A DNA stretch of 64,000 nucleotides from Amycolatopsis deserti (GCF_014653945.1 NZ_BNAU01000013.1:104730-168729); one strand, 5' to 3'. Shown: positions 19,882 to 29,216, counted from the first letter of the stretch. Notes: generated by a model from the letters alone, not told the origin. Translations and numbers: made by a program.

Positions 19882-19915
19882 GCCTGCTTCTCCTTCTCCA
19901 GAGGCAACTGTCCCC

Positions 19916-19943
19916 ATTATGCACGCAGTGCGTGCAACAGCAA
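19916..19943 (-). promoter_or_regulatory. Esterase-operon promoter with embedded palindromic operator
   Basis: On the minus strand TTGCTG (19943-19938) and CATAAT (19921-19916) are spaced 16 bases apart, a good promoter for the esterase operon. Between them lies the palindrome TGCACGCAGTGCGTGCA (19920-19936), 8-base arms around one base. Binding of the divergent TetR here would block RNA polymerase directly and could also affect its own gene. Confidence 0.7.
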
Positions 19944-19981
19944 GTGCACAGGTAGACTCGGGTCCGGACGAGAGGGGCGAG

Positions 19982-20635
19982 ATGACGGGCCGAAGGCGTT
20001 GGTCGACCGAGGAGATCCTGGACGTGGCGGCGGAGCTGCTGCGCACGAGCGACGCCGAGTCGTTCAGCGTGCGCAAGCTCGCCGCGGCGCTGGGGACCGA
20101 TTCCTCCAGCCTCTACCGGCACTTCCGCAACAAGACCGAACTGCTGCGGGCGGTCGCCGACCGGATCCTGCTGGCCGCCGTGGAGGGTCACCGCCCGGAG
20201 GGTGACTGGAAGCAGCGCATCACCGCGCTGGCGCTGCGGCTGCGGGAGGCCTTCGGCCGGCACCCGCAGCTCGCCACGATCTGGGGGCGGTACGCCTCCA
20301 GCGGCACCGGTTCGCGGCTGGTCATGGAGGAGGTGCTGCAGGCGCTGCGGGCGTCGGGCCTGCCCGACGAGGAGATCCCGGCCCGCTACCACCGGGTCGT
20401 GGTCCTGCTCGCCGCGCTGATCTCCGCCGACGCCGGGATCGGCACCCTCACACCCGAGGAGTACGAACAGGGCGTGGAGCTGTTCCGCGTCGCGGTACTG
20501 GGCGCCGACCCCGACCGCTTCCCCGCCCTGGCGCACTTCGCCCGCGAGGTCCGGCCACTCGGCGCGGACCGCGGCGCCGCGTTCGAGGACATCCTCGCCG
20601 CGCACCTCGCCCACATCGAGGCCGGGATCGGCTGA
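19982..20635 (+). CDS. TetR-family repressor
   Basis: A 217-residue regulator. The N-terminal HTH region includes ILDVAAELLRTSDAESFSVR, KLAAALGTDSSSLYRHF and RNKTELLRAVADRIL; the C-terminal part resembles TetR_C-type ligand-binding domains. ATG 19982 has GAGGGGCGAG upstream. It is divergent from the esterase operon; the 17-base palindrome between them is the probable operator. Ligand unknown, probably an ester or product handled by the neighbouring esterase. Confidence 0.87.
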   Translation: MTGRRRWSTEEILDVAAELLRTSDAESFSVRKLAAALGTDSSSLYRHFRNKTELLRAVADRILLAAVEGHRPEGDWKQRITALALRLREAFGRHPQLATIWGRYASSGTGSRLVMEEVLQALRASGLPDEEIPARYHRVVVLLAALISADAGIGTLTPEEYEQGVELFRVAVLGADPDRFPALAHFAREVRPLGADRGAAFEDILAAHLAHIEAGIG

Positions 20636-20691
20636 GGAGTCCCGGCGGAAAGTCCCGTGCGGGGCACGGCCGCGGCGTGGATGATCGAGGG

Positions 20692-21288
20692 ATGCAGATC
20701 CCTGCGGAGACCCTCTCGGACGGGGTGATCCTGCTGCGCCGGTGGTGGGCCGGCGACGCCGAGCTCCTGCACCGCCTCGTGAACGAGTCCCTGGACCACC
20801 TCGCGCCGTGGATGCCGTGGGCGGTGGACGGCTACACCGAGCGCGACGCGCGGGACTTCCTGACGCTGACGCGGGAGAGCTGGCTCGCGGCCGAGACGTT
20901 CGACTACGCGATCGTCGGGCCGGACGGGGCGGTCGCCGGCAGCTGCGGGCTGATGGCGCGCATCGGCCGGGGCGGGCTGGAGATCGGCTACTGGCTGGCG
21001 AAGGCCTACACCGGCCGCGGATGGGCCACCCGCGCGGCGCGGCTGCTGACCACCGAGGCGTTCCGCGTCGGCGCCAACCGGGTGGAGATCGTCCACGACG
21101 TGGCCAACCACCGCAGTGGAGCCGTCCCCGCGCGGCTCGGCTTCACCCGGATCGACGAGCGCCCGACCCGGCTCCCCGGCGGCACGGCGGCCACCGGACG
21201 GGTCGCGGTGTGGCGGCTGACCGCGCCCGACGGGTCGCCACTCCCAGTTGCTTTCCCTGCGTCCGGACACCCGCGAGGGCACGGCTGA
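20692..21288 (+). CDS. GNAT-family N-acetyltransferase
   Basis: About 198 residues of the RimJ/RimL type (Acetyltransf_3). It opens LSDGVILLRRWWAGDAELL, has the acetyl-CoA loop region LAKAYTGRGWATRAARLLTTEAF (the Q/RxxGxG/A pattern as RGWATRA), and ends in the ANHRSGAVPARLGF segment. The substrate could be a protein N-terminus, an amino acid or an antibiotic. ATG 20692 has GAGG close upstream; GTG 20677 is in frame. It stands alone after tetR. Confidence 0.82.
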   Translation: MQIPAETLSDGVILLRRWWAGDAELLHRLVNESLDHLAPWMPWAVDGYTERDARDFLTLTRESWLAAETFDYAIVGPDGAVAGSCGLMARIGRGGLEIGYWLAKAYTGRGWATRAARLLTTEAFRVGANRVEIVHDVANHRSGAVPARLGFTRIDERPTRLPGGTAATGRVAVWRLTAPDGSPLPVAFPASGHPRGHG

Positions 21289-21495
21289 TCTGTTGACCGC
21301 GCCCGGACGCGGTAGCCGAAAAGATCACCAACCGTGACGGCATCTACACTGATCATCACACGTTCGGCCGGTAGACAAGTCTGTCCGGGCGTGATGGCGT
21401 GGCATGACTCCGGGACGGATCCGGCCCGGGGTGGGCCCGTCAGCGCCCGGACCGGGGCTGACCTGGCCGTTGTCGTTCTCCGGAAGAGGTGGAGC

Positions 21496-23358
21496 GTGTC
21501 GGAACCTGGTGCCGCACCAGGGTTGGCGGACGTGGCCCGTCGCTGGGCCGCGCGGTTGGCTGACACGGACGGAGTATCACTTCCCCCGGAAGAGCTCGAG
21601 CAGCTCCTGCACGACTTCGCGCGCAACGCCGTCGCCGAGGCCGAAGCGGCCCGCGACGCCGCCCTGCGCCGGTTCACCACGCTCTACAGCACCGCGCCCA
21701 TCGGCATCGCGATGGCCGATCCGGACGGCACGATCGTCGAGGTCAACAAGGAGCTCGGCAAGTTCCTCGGGCACAGGCCCGACCGCCTGCGCGGCCGCCG
21801 GCTCACCGAACTCGGCTTCGACGACCGCGACTGCGAAAAGCTGGCCACCGGCCTGGCCGAACTGGCCGAGACCGACCTCGAGGAGTTCGCCGACCGGGTC
21901 CGCCTCGCCCACGCCGACGACGCGGGCGTGTGGGCCGACATCGTCCTGACCCGCCTGCCCGGCGACCGGCCCGGCACCCTCTACCCGGTACTGATGGCCG
22001 CCGACGCGAACGAGGTCCACACGCTGCAGGAAACCCTGCGGCACCAGAGCATCCACGACTCGCTCACCGGCCTGTCCAACGCCTCCCGCTTCCGGACCCT
22101 GCTGGAGTCCGCGCTCAGCCCGTCGGCACGCGGCCAGATCGCGCTGGTCTACCTCGACCTCGACGGGTTCAAGGTGATCAACGACGGCCTCGGCGCCGGG
22201 GTCGGCGACGCGGTTCTGCGCGGGGTCGCCAAGAAGCTGAAGGAAGCCTTCGCCGAGCACGACGCCCTGGTGGCGCGGCTGTCCGGTGACGGGTTCGCCG
22301 TGCTGCTGCGCGGCGAGCTGACCCCGCCGCAGGTCATCGCCCTCGTCGAGACCGCGTTGGAGGACCTGGCCGAGCCGATCTACATCGGCGAGCACGGCGT
22401 CGGGGTGAGCGCCAGCGCCGGGATCGTGGTGCGGGACGTGCGTGACGGCGGTGTCGAGGACATCGAGCGCGCCGCGGAGATCGCACTGCACCGCGCCAAG
22501 GAGGCCGGCAAGGCGCAGTGGATGCTGTTCGACCCGGAGCTCGACGCCCGCGATCGGGCCCGCTACCGGCTCGGCGCGGAGATCGCCGGCGCCCTGGAGA
22601 ACGGGCAGTTCGAGCTGATCTACCAGCCGACCGTGAAGCTGGCCAACCCCGACGAGATCGCCGCGGTGAACGCGGGACTGCGCTGGCACCACCCGGAGCT
22701 GGGCGAGCTGCCCGCCGAGGAGTTCTTCCCGCTGGCCGACACCACCGGTATGACGATCCCGCTCGGCAAGTGGCTGCTGACCGAGTCGTTGCGGGCGACC
22801 GCGCGCTGGCGCGAGCGCTACGGCGACGCCGCGCCGGACGTGTGCATCCGGCTGCCCAACCGGCTCGCGATCGAGCCGGACCTGGTGGCGATGGTCAAGG
22901 AGGAGCTGGACCGCAACGAGCTGCCGGCCAAGGCGCTGCGGCTGTGCACGGACAGCGACTCGATCCTCGACCCGCGCGGCGAGGTGCTCGACTCGCTCAC
23001 CGTGCTGGCCGATCTCGGCGCGAAGCTGGTGCTCACGGTGCAGGGGTCGGCGGATCTGGAGCTGATCCCGCAGCACCGGCTGTCGGTGCAGCACGTGATC
23101 CTGTCCGGCCCGGTCGTCGACGCGCTCGCCGACGGTGAGCCGGAGATCGCGGCGCGGCACCTGGACCAGCTGATCACGCGGGCGCGGGAGCTGAAGCTGC
23201 GGATCGGCGCCGAGGGTGTGCGCAGCCACGAGCAGGCCGAACGGCTGCGGCGGCACGGCGTGATCGCCGCGCGTGGCGCGTTCGTGGCCGAGACGGCGAC
23301 CGGCGACGAGGTGGACCAGCTCATCGAGCAGCACACCGACGCGACGGTGACCGGGTGA
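21496..23358 (+). CDS. PAS-GGDEF-EAL protein with degenerate catalytic motifs
   Basis: About 620 residues from GTG 21496 (GGAG just upstream). A helical N-terminus precedes a PAS domain (residues ~65-180, TLYSTAPIGIAMADPDGTI), a GGDEF domain (~190-345, DSLTGLSNASRFR) and an EAL domain (~360-610). The GGDEF signature is SGDGF near residue 265 and the EAL signature is replaced by AGL (NAGLRWHHP). DDFG is missing and EGVE is EGVR. Both activities are probably lost, leaving a sensor or c-di-GMP-binding role. The stop overlaps the peroxiredoxin GTG (GTGA). Confidence 0.85.
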   Translation: MSEPGAAPGLADVARRWAARLADTDGVSLPPEELEQLLHDFARNAVAEAEAARDAALRRFTTLYSTAPIGIAMADPDGTIVEVNKELGKFLGHRPDRLRGRRLTELGFDDRDCEKLATGLAELAETDLEEFADRVRLAHADDAGVWADIVLTRLPGDRPGTLYPVLMAADANEVHTLQETLRHQSIHDSLTGLSNASRFRTLLESALSPSARGQIALVYLDLDGFKVINDGLGAGVGDAVLRGVAKKLKEAFAEHDALVARLSGDGFAVLLRGELTPPQVIALVETALEDLAEPIYIGEHGVGVSASAGIVVRDVRDGGVEDIERAAEIALHRAKEAGKAQWMLFDPELDARDRARYRLGAEIAGALENGQFELIYQPTVKLANPDEIAAVNAGLRWHHPELGELPAEEFFPLADTTGMTIPLGKWLLTESLRATARWRERYGDAAPDVCIRLPNRLAIEPDLVAMVKEELDRNELPAKALRLCTDSDSILDPRGEVLDSLTVLADLGAKLVLTVQGSADLELIPQHRLSVQHVILSGPVVDALADGEPEIAARHLDQLITRARELKLRIGAEGVRSHEQAERLRRHGVIAARGAFVAETATGDEVDQLIEQHTDATVTG

Positions 23359-23810
23359 AGCCGGGGGAGATCGTCCCGGACTTCACGCTGCCGGACGAGC
23401 GGGGTGAGCCGCGCTCGCTGAGCGGTTTCCTGGCGTCGGGGCCGGTGGTGCTGTTCTTCTACCCGGCGGCGATGACTCCGGGGTGCACCGCGGAGAGCTG
23501 CCACTTCCGGGACCTGGCGAAGGAGTTCGCGGAGGTCGGCGCCCAGCGGGTGGGGATCAGCCCGGACCCGGTGGCGCGGCAGCAGGAGTTCTCGGCGCGG
23601 CACGGGTTCGACTACCCGCTGCTGTCCGACCCCGAGGGCGAGGTAGCGCGAACCTTCGGCGTGCGGCGCTCGTTCGGCCCGCTGCTGACGAAGCGCCAGA
23701 CGTTCGTCATCGCCCCCGACGGCCACCTGCTGGAAGTGATCAAGAGCGAGTTGCGGATGGCCGTGCACGCGGACAAGGCGCTGGATGTGTTGCGGGCGCG
23801 CAGCCGGTAG
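23355..23810 (+). CDS. bcp: Peroxiredoxin, Bcp/PrxQ type
   Basis: A 151-residue thiol peroxidase. The active site is YPAAMTPGCTAESC, with the peroxidatic Cys44 and a resolving Cys49 five residues later, the PrxQ arrangement. It reduces hydroperoxides in the cytoplasm using thioredoxin-type donors. The usual PKxxTPGC lysine is Ala here. The GTG start overlaps the stop of the degenerate GGDEF-EAL gene, so they are co-translated. Confidence 0.9.
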   Translation: MKPGEIVPDFTLPDERGEPRSLSGFLASGPVVLFFYPAAMTPGCTAESCHFRDLAKEFAEVGAQRVGISPDPVARQQEFSARHGFDYPLLSDPEGEVARTFGVRRSFGPLLTKRQTFVIAPDGHLLEVIKSELRMAVHADKALDVLRARSR

Positions 23811-23819
23811 CCGTCCGCC

Positions 23820-25265
23820 TCAGCGCAGGCGCCGCAACCGCACCGTCAGGCCGTCCACCGGGACCGGCAGCGACACGTAGTCCCACTTGATGCGGTAGTC
23901 CTCGGGCACCGACCAGCGGTACGTGCGCAGCATCTCGTGCATCAGGAGCTTCACCTCGTTGTTCCCGAAGTGCATCCCGATGCACTTGTGCGCCCCGCCG
24001 CCGAAGGGCATCCACGCGAACCGGTGCGACTTGTCCTCCCGCCGACCCTCCGCGAACCGCTCCGGGTCGAACGCGCGCGGGTTCGTCCAGTGCTCCGGCG
24101 AATAGTGGTTGGTGTTGGGCGAAACGCTGCACATCGTCCCGGCCGGGATGTAGTGCCCCAGCACCGACGTGTCCTTCACCGTCTTGCGCGGCAGCGACGG
24201 CACCGGCGCCGTCAGCCGCAGCGCCTCCTTGATCACCAGGTCCAGCGTCTTCAACGACTCCAGCGCCTCGAGATCCGGCAGCTCGTCACCCAGTGCCAGC
24301 GACTCCTCGCGCGCCCGTTCCTGCCACGAAGGGTGCTTCGCCAGGTGATAGGCGACCGCGGAACTGGTGATCGTCGCCGTGTCGTGGGCCGCCATCATCA
24401 GGAAGATCATGTGGTTCACCACGTCGTCGTCGGTGAACTCGGCTCCGTCGTCGCCGCGCGCGTGGCACAGCGCCGAGAACAGGCCCGCGCCCTCGCTGCG
24501 CCGCTTCGACGGCAGCTTCTCCGCGAAGTACCGCTCCAGCACGCGCCGCCCGTGCAGGCCCGCCGCCCACCGGCCGCCCGGTACCGGCACCCGAACCAGC
24601 GCCGTCGCCGCCCGGACCGTCCCGACGAACGCCCGGTTGATCGCGTCGGCGTCCGCGCCCGGCGGCATGTCCATGAACACCCGCGACGCCACGTCCAGCG
24701 TGAGCCGCTTCAGCAGCCAGTACAGCCGCGGCCGCTCGGCGCCGGCCCAGGCCGCCACACCCTCGCGCAGCACCGGCGCCGCCTGCCGCATGTAGCCGGC
24801 CAGCTTGTCGCGCGTGAACGCCTCCTGCATGATCCGCCGGTGCAGGTGGTGCTCCTCGAAGTCCAGCAGCATCAGCCCGCGGTGGAAGAACCGCTCGATG
24901 AAGAACTGCCAGCCCTCCTGCGAGAACGCCTTGTCCTTGTTCACCAGCGCGGCCTGGGTGGCGTCCGGGCCGGCCAGCACGACGATCCGCTGCCCGAACG
25001 CCCCCATCCACGACACCGGCCCGTACTTGTCGAACCGGTGCAGCGCGAAGTCCAGCCCGAACCGCATCGACTCGATGGCGTGCCCGACGATCGGCGCCCC
25101 CGCGTCGCCGATGATCGGCTCCAGACCGCTGCCCGCCGGCGGGGTCGCCAGCTCCCGCACCGGCCACCGCTGGTCCAGCAGCCTGCGGTCGACGGCCCGG
25201 GGGAGGGGGATGGCGGTCAGGGGTGGAACGCGTTCCCGGAACGCCCGGACGACGGCACTGGTCAC
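23820..25265 (-). CDS. Cytochrome P450
   Basis: A 481-residue P450. The haem-binding loop is FGGGAHKCIG (Cys near residue 428), the K-helix ExxR is KEALR, and the I-helix oxygen-activation site is MMAAHDTAT. The N-terminus is slightly longer than in typical soluble bacterial P450s and has no membrane anchor. GTG 25265 has GGAGG seven bases upstream. No ferredoxin or reductase gene is adjacent. From memory it resembles the CYP136-type group; substrate unknown. It is convergent with bcp. Confidence 0.9.
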   Translation of the reverse strand: MTSAVVRAFRERVPPLTAIPLPRAVDRRLLDQRWPVRELATPPAGSGLEPIIGDAGAPIVGHAIESMRFGLDFALHRFDKYGPVSWMGAFGQRIVVLAGPDATQAALVNKDKAFSQEGWQFFIERFFHRGLMLLDFEEHHLHRRIMQEAFTRDKLAGYMRQAAPVLREGVAAWAGAERPRLYWLLKRLTLDVASRVFMDMPPGADADAINRAFVGTVRAATALVRVPVPGGRWAAGLHGRRVLERYFAEKLPSKRRSEGAGLFSALCHARGDDGAEFTDDDVVNHMIFLMMAAHDTATITSSAVAYHLAKHPSWQERAREESLALGDELPDLEALESLKTLDLVIKEALRLTAPVPSLPRKTVKDTSVLGHYIPAGTMCSVSPNTNHYSPEHWTNPRAFDPERFAEGRREDKSHRFAWMPFGGGAHKCIGMHFGNNEVKLLMHEMLRTYRWSVPEDYRIKWDYVSLPVPVDGLTVRLRRLR

Positions 25266-25330
25266 GATCGCGCCTCCTTGCGACAACACGTGTGATCACC
25301 ACCGTCCCGCACACCCCCCGCCCCCGGCAA

Positions 25331-25345
25331 GGGTGAACTTCACCC
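25331..25345. promoter_or_regulatory. 15-bp palindrome between nrdB and P450
   Basis: GGGTGAACTTCACCC has 7-base arms around a single central base. It lies six bases beyond the nrdB stop and about 66 bases before the P450 start. It may be a regulator site for the P450; as an RNA hairpin it would be short and has no U-run. Confidence 0.5.
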
Positions 25346-25350
25346 GGTGA

Positions 25351-26421
25351 TCAGTCCCAGGCGAGCGATCCACCCGTCTGGTACTCGGTCACCCGCGTCT
25401 CGAAGAAGTTCTTCTCCTTGCGCAGGTCCATCGCCTCCGACATCCACGGGAACGGGTTCTCGTTCTCGCCGAAGATCGGGGCCAGCCCGAGCTGCTGGGC
25501 GCGCCGGTCGGTGATGAAGTGCAGGTACTGCTCGCACAGCGCCGCCGACAGCCCGAGCATCCCGCGCGGCATCGTGTCCCGCGCGTAGGCGACCTCCAGC
25601 TCGCACGCCTCGGCGAGCATCGCGCGCACCTCGGCCTGGAACTCCGGCGACCACAGGTGCGGGTTCTCGATCTTGATCTGGTTGATGCAGTCGATGCCGA
25701 AGTTCAGGTGGATCGACTCGTCGCGCAGGATGTACTGGAACTGCTCGGCGATCCCCACCATCTTGTTGCGCCGCCCCAGCGACAGGATCTGCGCGAACCC
25801 GGTGTAGAACCACATGCCCTCGAACACCACGTAAAAGGCCACCAGGTCACGCAGGAAGTCCTGGTCCGCGGCCGCGGTGCCGGTCGCGAAGTCCGGGTTC
25901 TCCAGGTTGCGCGTGTACCGCAGCGCCCACGCGTCCTTGTCGGTGATCGACGGGACCTCGCGGTAGGCGTTGAACAGCTCGCCCTCGTCCAGGCCCAGGC
26001 TTTCGCAGATGTACTGGAAGGTGTGCGTGTGCACGGCCTCCTCGAACGCCTGCCGCAGCAGGTACTGGCGGCACTCCGGGTTGGTGATCTGCCGGTACAC
26101 CGCCAGCACCAGGTTGTTCGCCACCAGCGACTCGGCGGTGGCGAAGAAGCCGAGGTTGCGCTTGACCATGCGGCGCTCGTCCTCGGTCAGCCCGTCCGGC
26201 GACTTCCACAGCGCGATGTCGGCCTGCATCGCCACCTCGGTCGGCATCCAGTGGTTGGTGCAGCCGGCCAGGTACTTCTCCCACGCCCAGTGGTACTTCA
26301 GCGGCAGCAGCTGGTTGACGTCGGCGCGGGCGTTGATCATCGCCTTGTCGTCGACGCTGACCCGGTCGGCGCCGCGGCTGATCGCGCCCAGGCCGGTCTG
26401 GTCGGTTTCGGTGGTGGTCAC
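25351..26421 (-). CDS. nrdB: Ribonucleotide reductase small subunit with class Ic-type residues
   Basis: A 356-residue R2-like ferritin-fold protein that generates the initiating oxidant for NrdA. Likely metal ligands are Glu97 (FFATAESL), Glu128 and His131 (FEEAVHTHTFQYI), the Glu in FYVVFEGMWFYTG, and Glu/His in ILRDESIHLNFG. The position of the radical tyrosine (seven residues after Glu128) is Phe135, and the first ligand is Glu rather than Asp. That combination marks the Chlamydia-type Mn/Fe class Ic subunits. The GTG overlaps the nrdA stop (GTGA). Confidence 0.93.
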   Translation of the reverse strand: MTTTETDQTGLGAISRGADRVSVDDKAMINARADVNQLLPLKYHWAWEKYLAGCTNHWMPTEVAMQADIALWKSPDGLTEDERRMVKRNLGFFATAESLVANNLVLAVYRQITNPECRQYLLRQAFEEAVHTHTFQYICESLGLDEGELFNAYREVPSITDKDAWALRYTRNLENPDFATGTAAADQDFLRDLVAFYVVFEGMWFYTGFAQILSLGRRNKMVGIAEQFQYILRDESIHLNFGIDCINQIKIENPHLWSPEFQAEVRAMLAEACELEVAYARDTMPRGMLGLSAALCEQYLHFITDRRAQQLGLAPIFGENENPFPWMSEAMDLRKEKNFFETRVTEYQTGGSLAWD

Positions 26422-29216
26422 TGGCAGGCCTCGCAGTCGGGGTCGTCGATCCGGCAGGCGGCGAACTCGGGCTCCGGCACAGCAGTGGGCACGGCAGCCG
26501 GGACCGCGGCGGGCACCGCGTTGAGCTTGCCGTCCGTGCCGCGCAGCGTGCTCTTCTCCACGCTCGTGGCGGCCTTCGCCCGCAGGTAGTAGGTCGTCTT
26601 CAGGCCCTTGTGCCACGCGTACCGGTACAGCTCGTCCAGCTTGCGGCCGCTCGGCGCGGCGATGTAGAGGTTGAGCGACTGGGCCTGGTCGATCCACTTC
26701 TGCCGGCGCGAGGCGGCGTCCACCAGCCACCGGCTGTCGATCTCGAACGCGGTCGCGTAGAGCCGCTTCAGGTCGGCGGGCACCCGGTCGATCCGCGCCA
26801 GGCTGCCGTCGAAGTACTTCAGGTCGGCCACCATCGCCTCGTCCCACAGGCCGCGCTCCTTCAGCGCCGCGACCAGGTGCGGGTTGACCACGGTGAAGTC
26901 GCCGGACATGTTCGACTTGACGTAGAGGTTCTGGAACAGCGGCTCGATCGACTGCCCGACCCCGCAGATGTTGGAGATCGTCGCGGTCGGCGCGATCGCC
27001 ATGACGTTGGAGTTGCGCATCCCGCCGCGCACCCGCTCACGCAGCGCGTCCCAGTCCAGAGTGGACGAGGAGTCGACCTCCAGCGCGTCACCCACCCGGG
27101 CCTGCGCCAGCAGCCGCAGCGAGTCCAGCGGCAGCACGCCCTGGCTCCACAGCGAGCCGGAGAACGTCTCGTAGGCGCCCCGCTCCTGCGCCAGCTGCGC
27201 CGACGCGGCGATCGCGTGGTAGCTCAGGTGCTCCATGCTGCGGTCGGCGAACTCCACCGCCTCCGGGCTGTCCACCGGCAGGCCGAGCGTGAACAACGCG
27301 TCCTGGTAGCCCATCAGCCCCAAGCCCACCGGGCGGTGCCGCAGGTTGGACCGGCGCGCCTCCGGGATGGTGTAGAAGTTGATGTCCACGACGTTGTCCA
27401 GCATCCGCACCGCGGTGCGCACCGTGCGCTCCAGCTTCGCGGTGTCCAGGCCGTCGGCGGTGACGTGCCGGGCCAGGTTGACCGAGCCGAGGTTGCACAC
27501 CGCGACCTCGTCGGGGCTGGTGTTCAGCGTGATCTCGGTGCACAGGTTGGACGAGTGCACCACGCCGGCGTGCTGCTGCGGCGAGCGCAGGTTGCACGGG
27601 TCCTTGAAGGTGATCCACGGGTGCCCGGTCTCGAACAGCATGGTCAGCATCCGCCGCCACAGCTCCACCGCCCGCACCCGGCGGAACACCCGGATCTCGC
27701 CGCGGTCGGCCGCGGCCTCGTACTCGCGGTAGCGCTGCGCGAACGCGTTGCCGTAGAGGTCGTGCAGGTCCGGGGTCTCGTCGGGGGAGAACAGGGTCCA
27801 CTGCGCGTCGGCCTCGACGCGGCGCAGGAACTCGTCGGGCACCCAGTTGGCGGTGTTCATGTCGTGGGTGCGGCGCCGGTCGTCGCCGGTGTTCTTGCGC
27901 AGGTCGAGGAACTCCTCGACGTCGATGTGCCAGGTCTCCAGGTACGCGCACGCCGCGCCCTTGCGCTTGCCGCCCTGGTTGACCGCCACCGCCGTGTCGT
28001 TGGCGATCTTCAGGAACGGCACCACGCCCTGGGAGGTGCCGTTGGTGCCCTTGATGTGGGCGCCCAGCCCGCGCACCGGGGTCCAGTCGTTGCCCAGCCC
28101 GCCGGAGTACTTCGCCAGCAGCGCGTTGTTCTTGTACGACTGGAAGATCGCGTCCAGGCTGTCCTCGACCGTGGTCAGGAAGCACGACGACAGCTGCGCC
28201 CGGGTGGTGCCGGAGTTGAACAGCGTCGGCGTGGAGGCCATGAAGTCGAAGCTGGACAGCAGGTCGTAGAACTCCACGGCACGGGCCTCGCGGTCGTCCT
28301 CGCGCAGGGCCAGACCCATCGCCACGCGCAGGAAGAACGCCTGCGGCAGCTCGAACCGGGTGCCGTCGGAGTGCAGGAAGTACCGGTCGTAGAGGGTCTG
28401 CAGGCCGAGGAAGCCGAAGTCCAGGTCGCGCTCGGGCCGGATCGCGGCGGTGACCCGGTCCAGGTCGAAGCGGGCCAGCTCCGGATCCACCAGCTCCAGC
28501 TCGATCGCGTGGCGCAGGTAGTCGCGGAAGTAGCCGGGGTAGTCCAGCTCGGCGTGCGACGCCTGGCGCGGCTCGCCGGCGAGGTGGCTCAGAGCTTCAC
28601 CACGCAGCTTGTCCAGCAGCAGGCGCGCGGTGACGGCCGAGTAGTTGGGCTCGCGCTCGACCAGCGTGCGGGCGGCCATGATCAGGGCCAGGGCCAGCTC
28701 GTCGGCGCCGATCCCGTCGTAGAGGTTGCGCTCGGTCTCGGCCAGCACCGGCTCCGCCGAGACGTCGTCGATCCCGGCGACGGCCTCCCCGACGACGCGG
28801 GCGATGCGCTCGCGGTCCAGCGGGCGCAGCTCGCCGTCCGGGTGCTTGACGCGGATCGCCGCCGGGGGCGGGGCGGTCTCGCGGGCCTTGGCGTGCTCCT
28901 CGCGGTAGAGCACGTACGCGCGCGCGACCTTGTGGTGGCCGCCGCGCATCAGCGCCAGCTCCACCAGGTCCTGGATCTGCTCCAGGTGCACGGCGTCCCC
29001 GGTGGCGTGGCGGCGCAGGGACGACTCGACCTGCGCGGTCAGCTCGCCGACGACGTGGTGGATCCGCGACGACGCGGCGGCCCCGTCGCCCTCGGCGGCG
29101 AGGAAGGCCTTCGTCAGCGCGACGGAGATCCGGTTCGCGTCGAACGGCGAGGCCTCGCCGTCCCGGCGGATCACCCGCAGCGTGGCTGCCGGCGCCGGGG
29201 AGGTTTCCACAGACAT
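26418..29216 (-). CDS. nrdA: Ribonucleotide reductase large subunit
   Basis: A 932-residue class I catalytic subunit reducing NDPs. Two ATP-cone-like domains are visible: residues ~12-110 (LRVIRRDGEASPFDANRI) and ~120-215 (IRVKHPDGELRPLDRERI), implying allosteric activity control. The catalytic core has the redox pair Cys in LSSCFLTTVEDS and VCNLGSVNL and the radical Cys with Glu in NLCTEIT. The C-terminal redox tail is DCEACQ. ATG 29216 follows GGAGTG. Upstream lies a leader of about 130 bases and a perfect inverted repeat. Confidence 0.95.
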   Translation of the reverse strand: MSVETSPAPAATLRVIRRDGEASPFDANRISVALTKAFLAAEGDGAAASSRIHHVVGELTAQVESSLRRHATGDAVHLEQIQDLVELALMRGGHHKVARAYVLYREEHAKARETAPPPAAIRVKHPDGELRPLDRERIARVVGEAVAGIDDVSAEPVLAETERNLYDGIGADELALALIMAARTLVEREPNYSAVTARLLLDKLRGEALSHLAGEPRQASHAELDYPGYFRDYLRHAIELELVDPELARFDLDRVTAAIRPERDLDFGFLGLQTLYDRYFLHSDGTRFELPQAFFLRVAMGLALREDDREARAVEFYDLLSSFDFMASTPTLFNSGTTRAQLSSCFLTTVEDSLDAIFQSYKNNALLAKYSGGLGNDWTPVRGLGAHIKGTNGTSQGVVPFLKIANDTAVAVNQGGKRKGAACAYLETWHIDVEEFLDLRKNTGDDRRRTHDMNTANWVPDEFLRRVEADAQWTLFSPDETPDLHDLYGNAFAQRYREYEAAADRGEIRVFRRVRAVELWRRMLTMLFETGHPWITFKDPCNLRSPQQHAGVVHSSNLCTEITLNTSPDEVAVCNLGSVNLARHVTADGLDTAKLERTVRTAVRMLDNVVDINFYTIPEARRSNLRHRPVGLGLMGYQDALFTLGLPVDSPEAVEFADRSMEHLSYHAIAASAQLAQERGAYETFSGSLWSQGVLPLDSLRLLAQARVGDALEVDSSSTLDWDALRERVRGGMRNSNVMAIAPTATISNICGVGQSIEPLFQNLYVKSNMSGDFTVVNPHLVAALKERGLWDEAMVADLKYFDGSLARIDRVPADLKRLYATAFEIDSRWLVDAASRRQKWIDQAQSLNLYIAAPSGRKLDELYRYAWHKGLKTTYYLRAKAATSVEKSTLRGTDGKLNAVPAAVPAAVPTAVPEPEFAACRIDDPDCEACQ

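Noticed and set aside
25331..25345. Terminator of nrdAB
   Set aside because: The 15-base palindrome would leave a very small loop and has no U-run; an operator role is at least as likely, so it was listed as a regulatory palindrome only.
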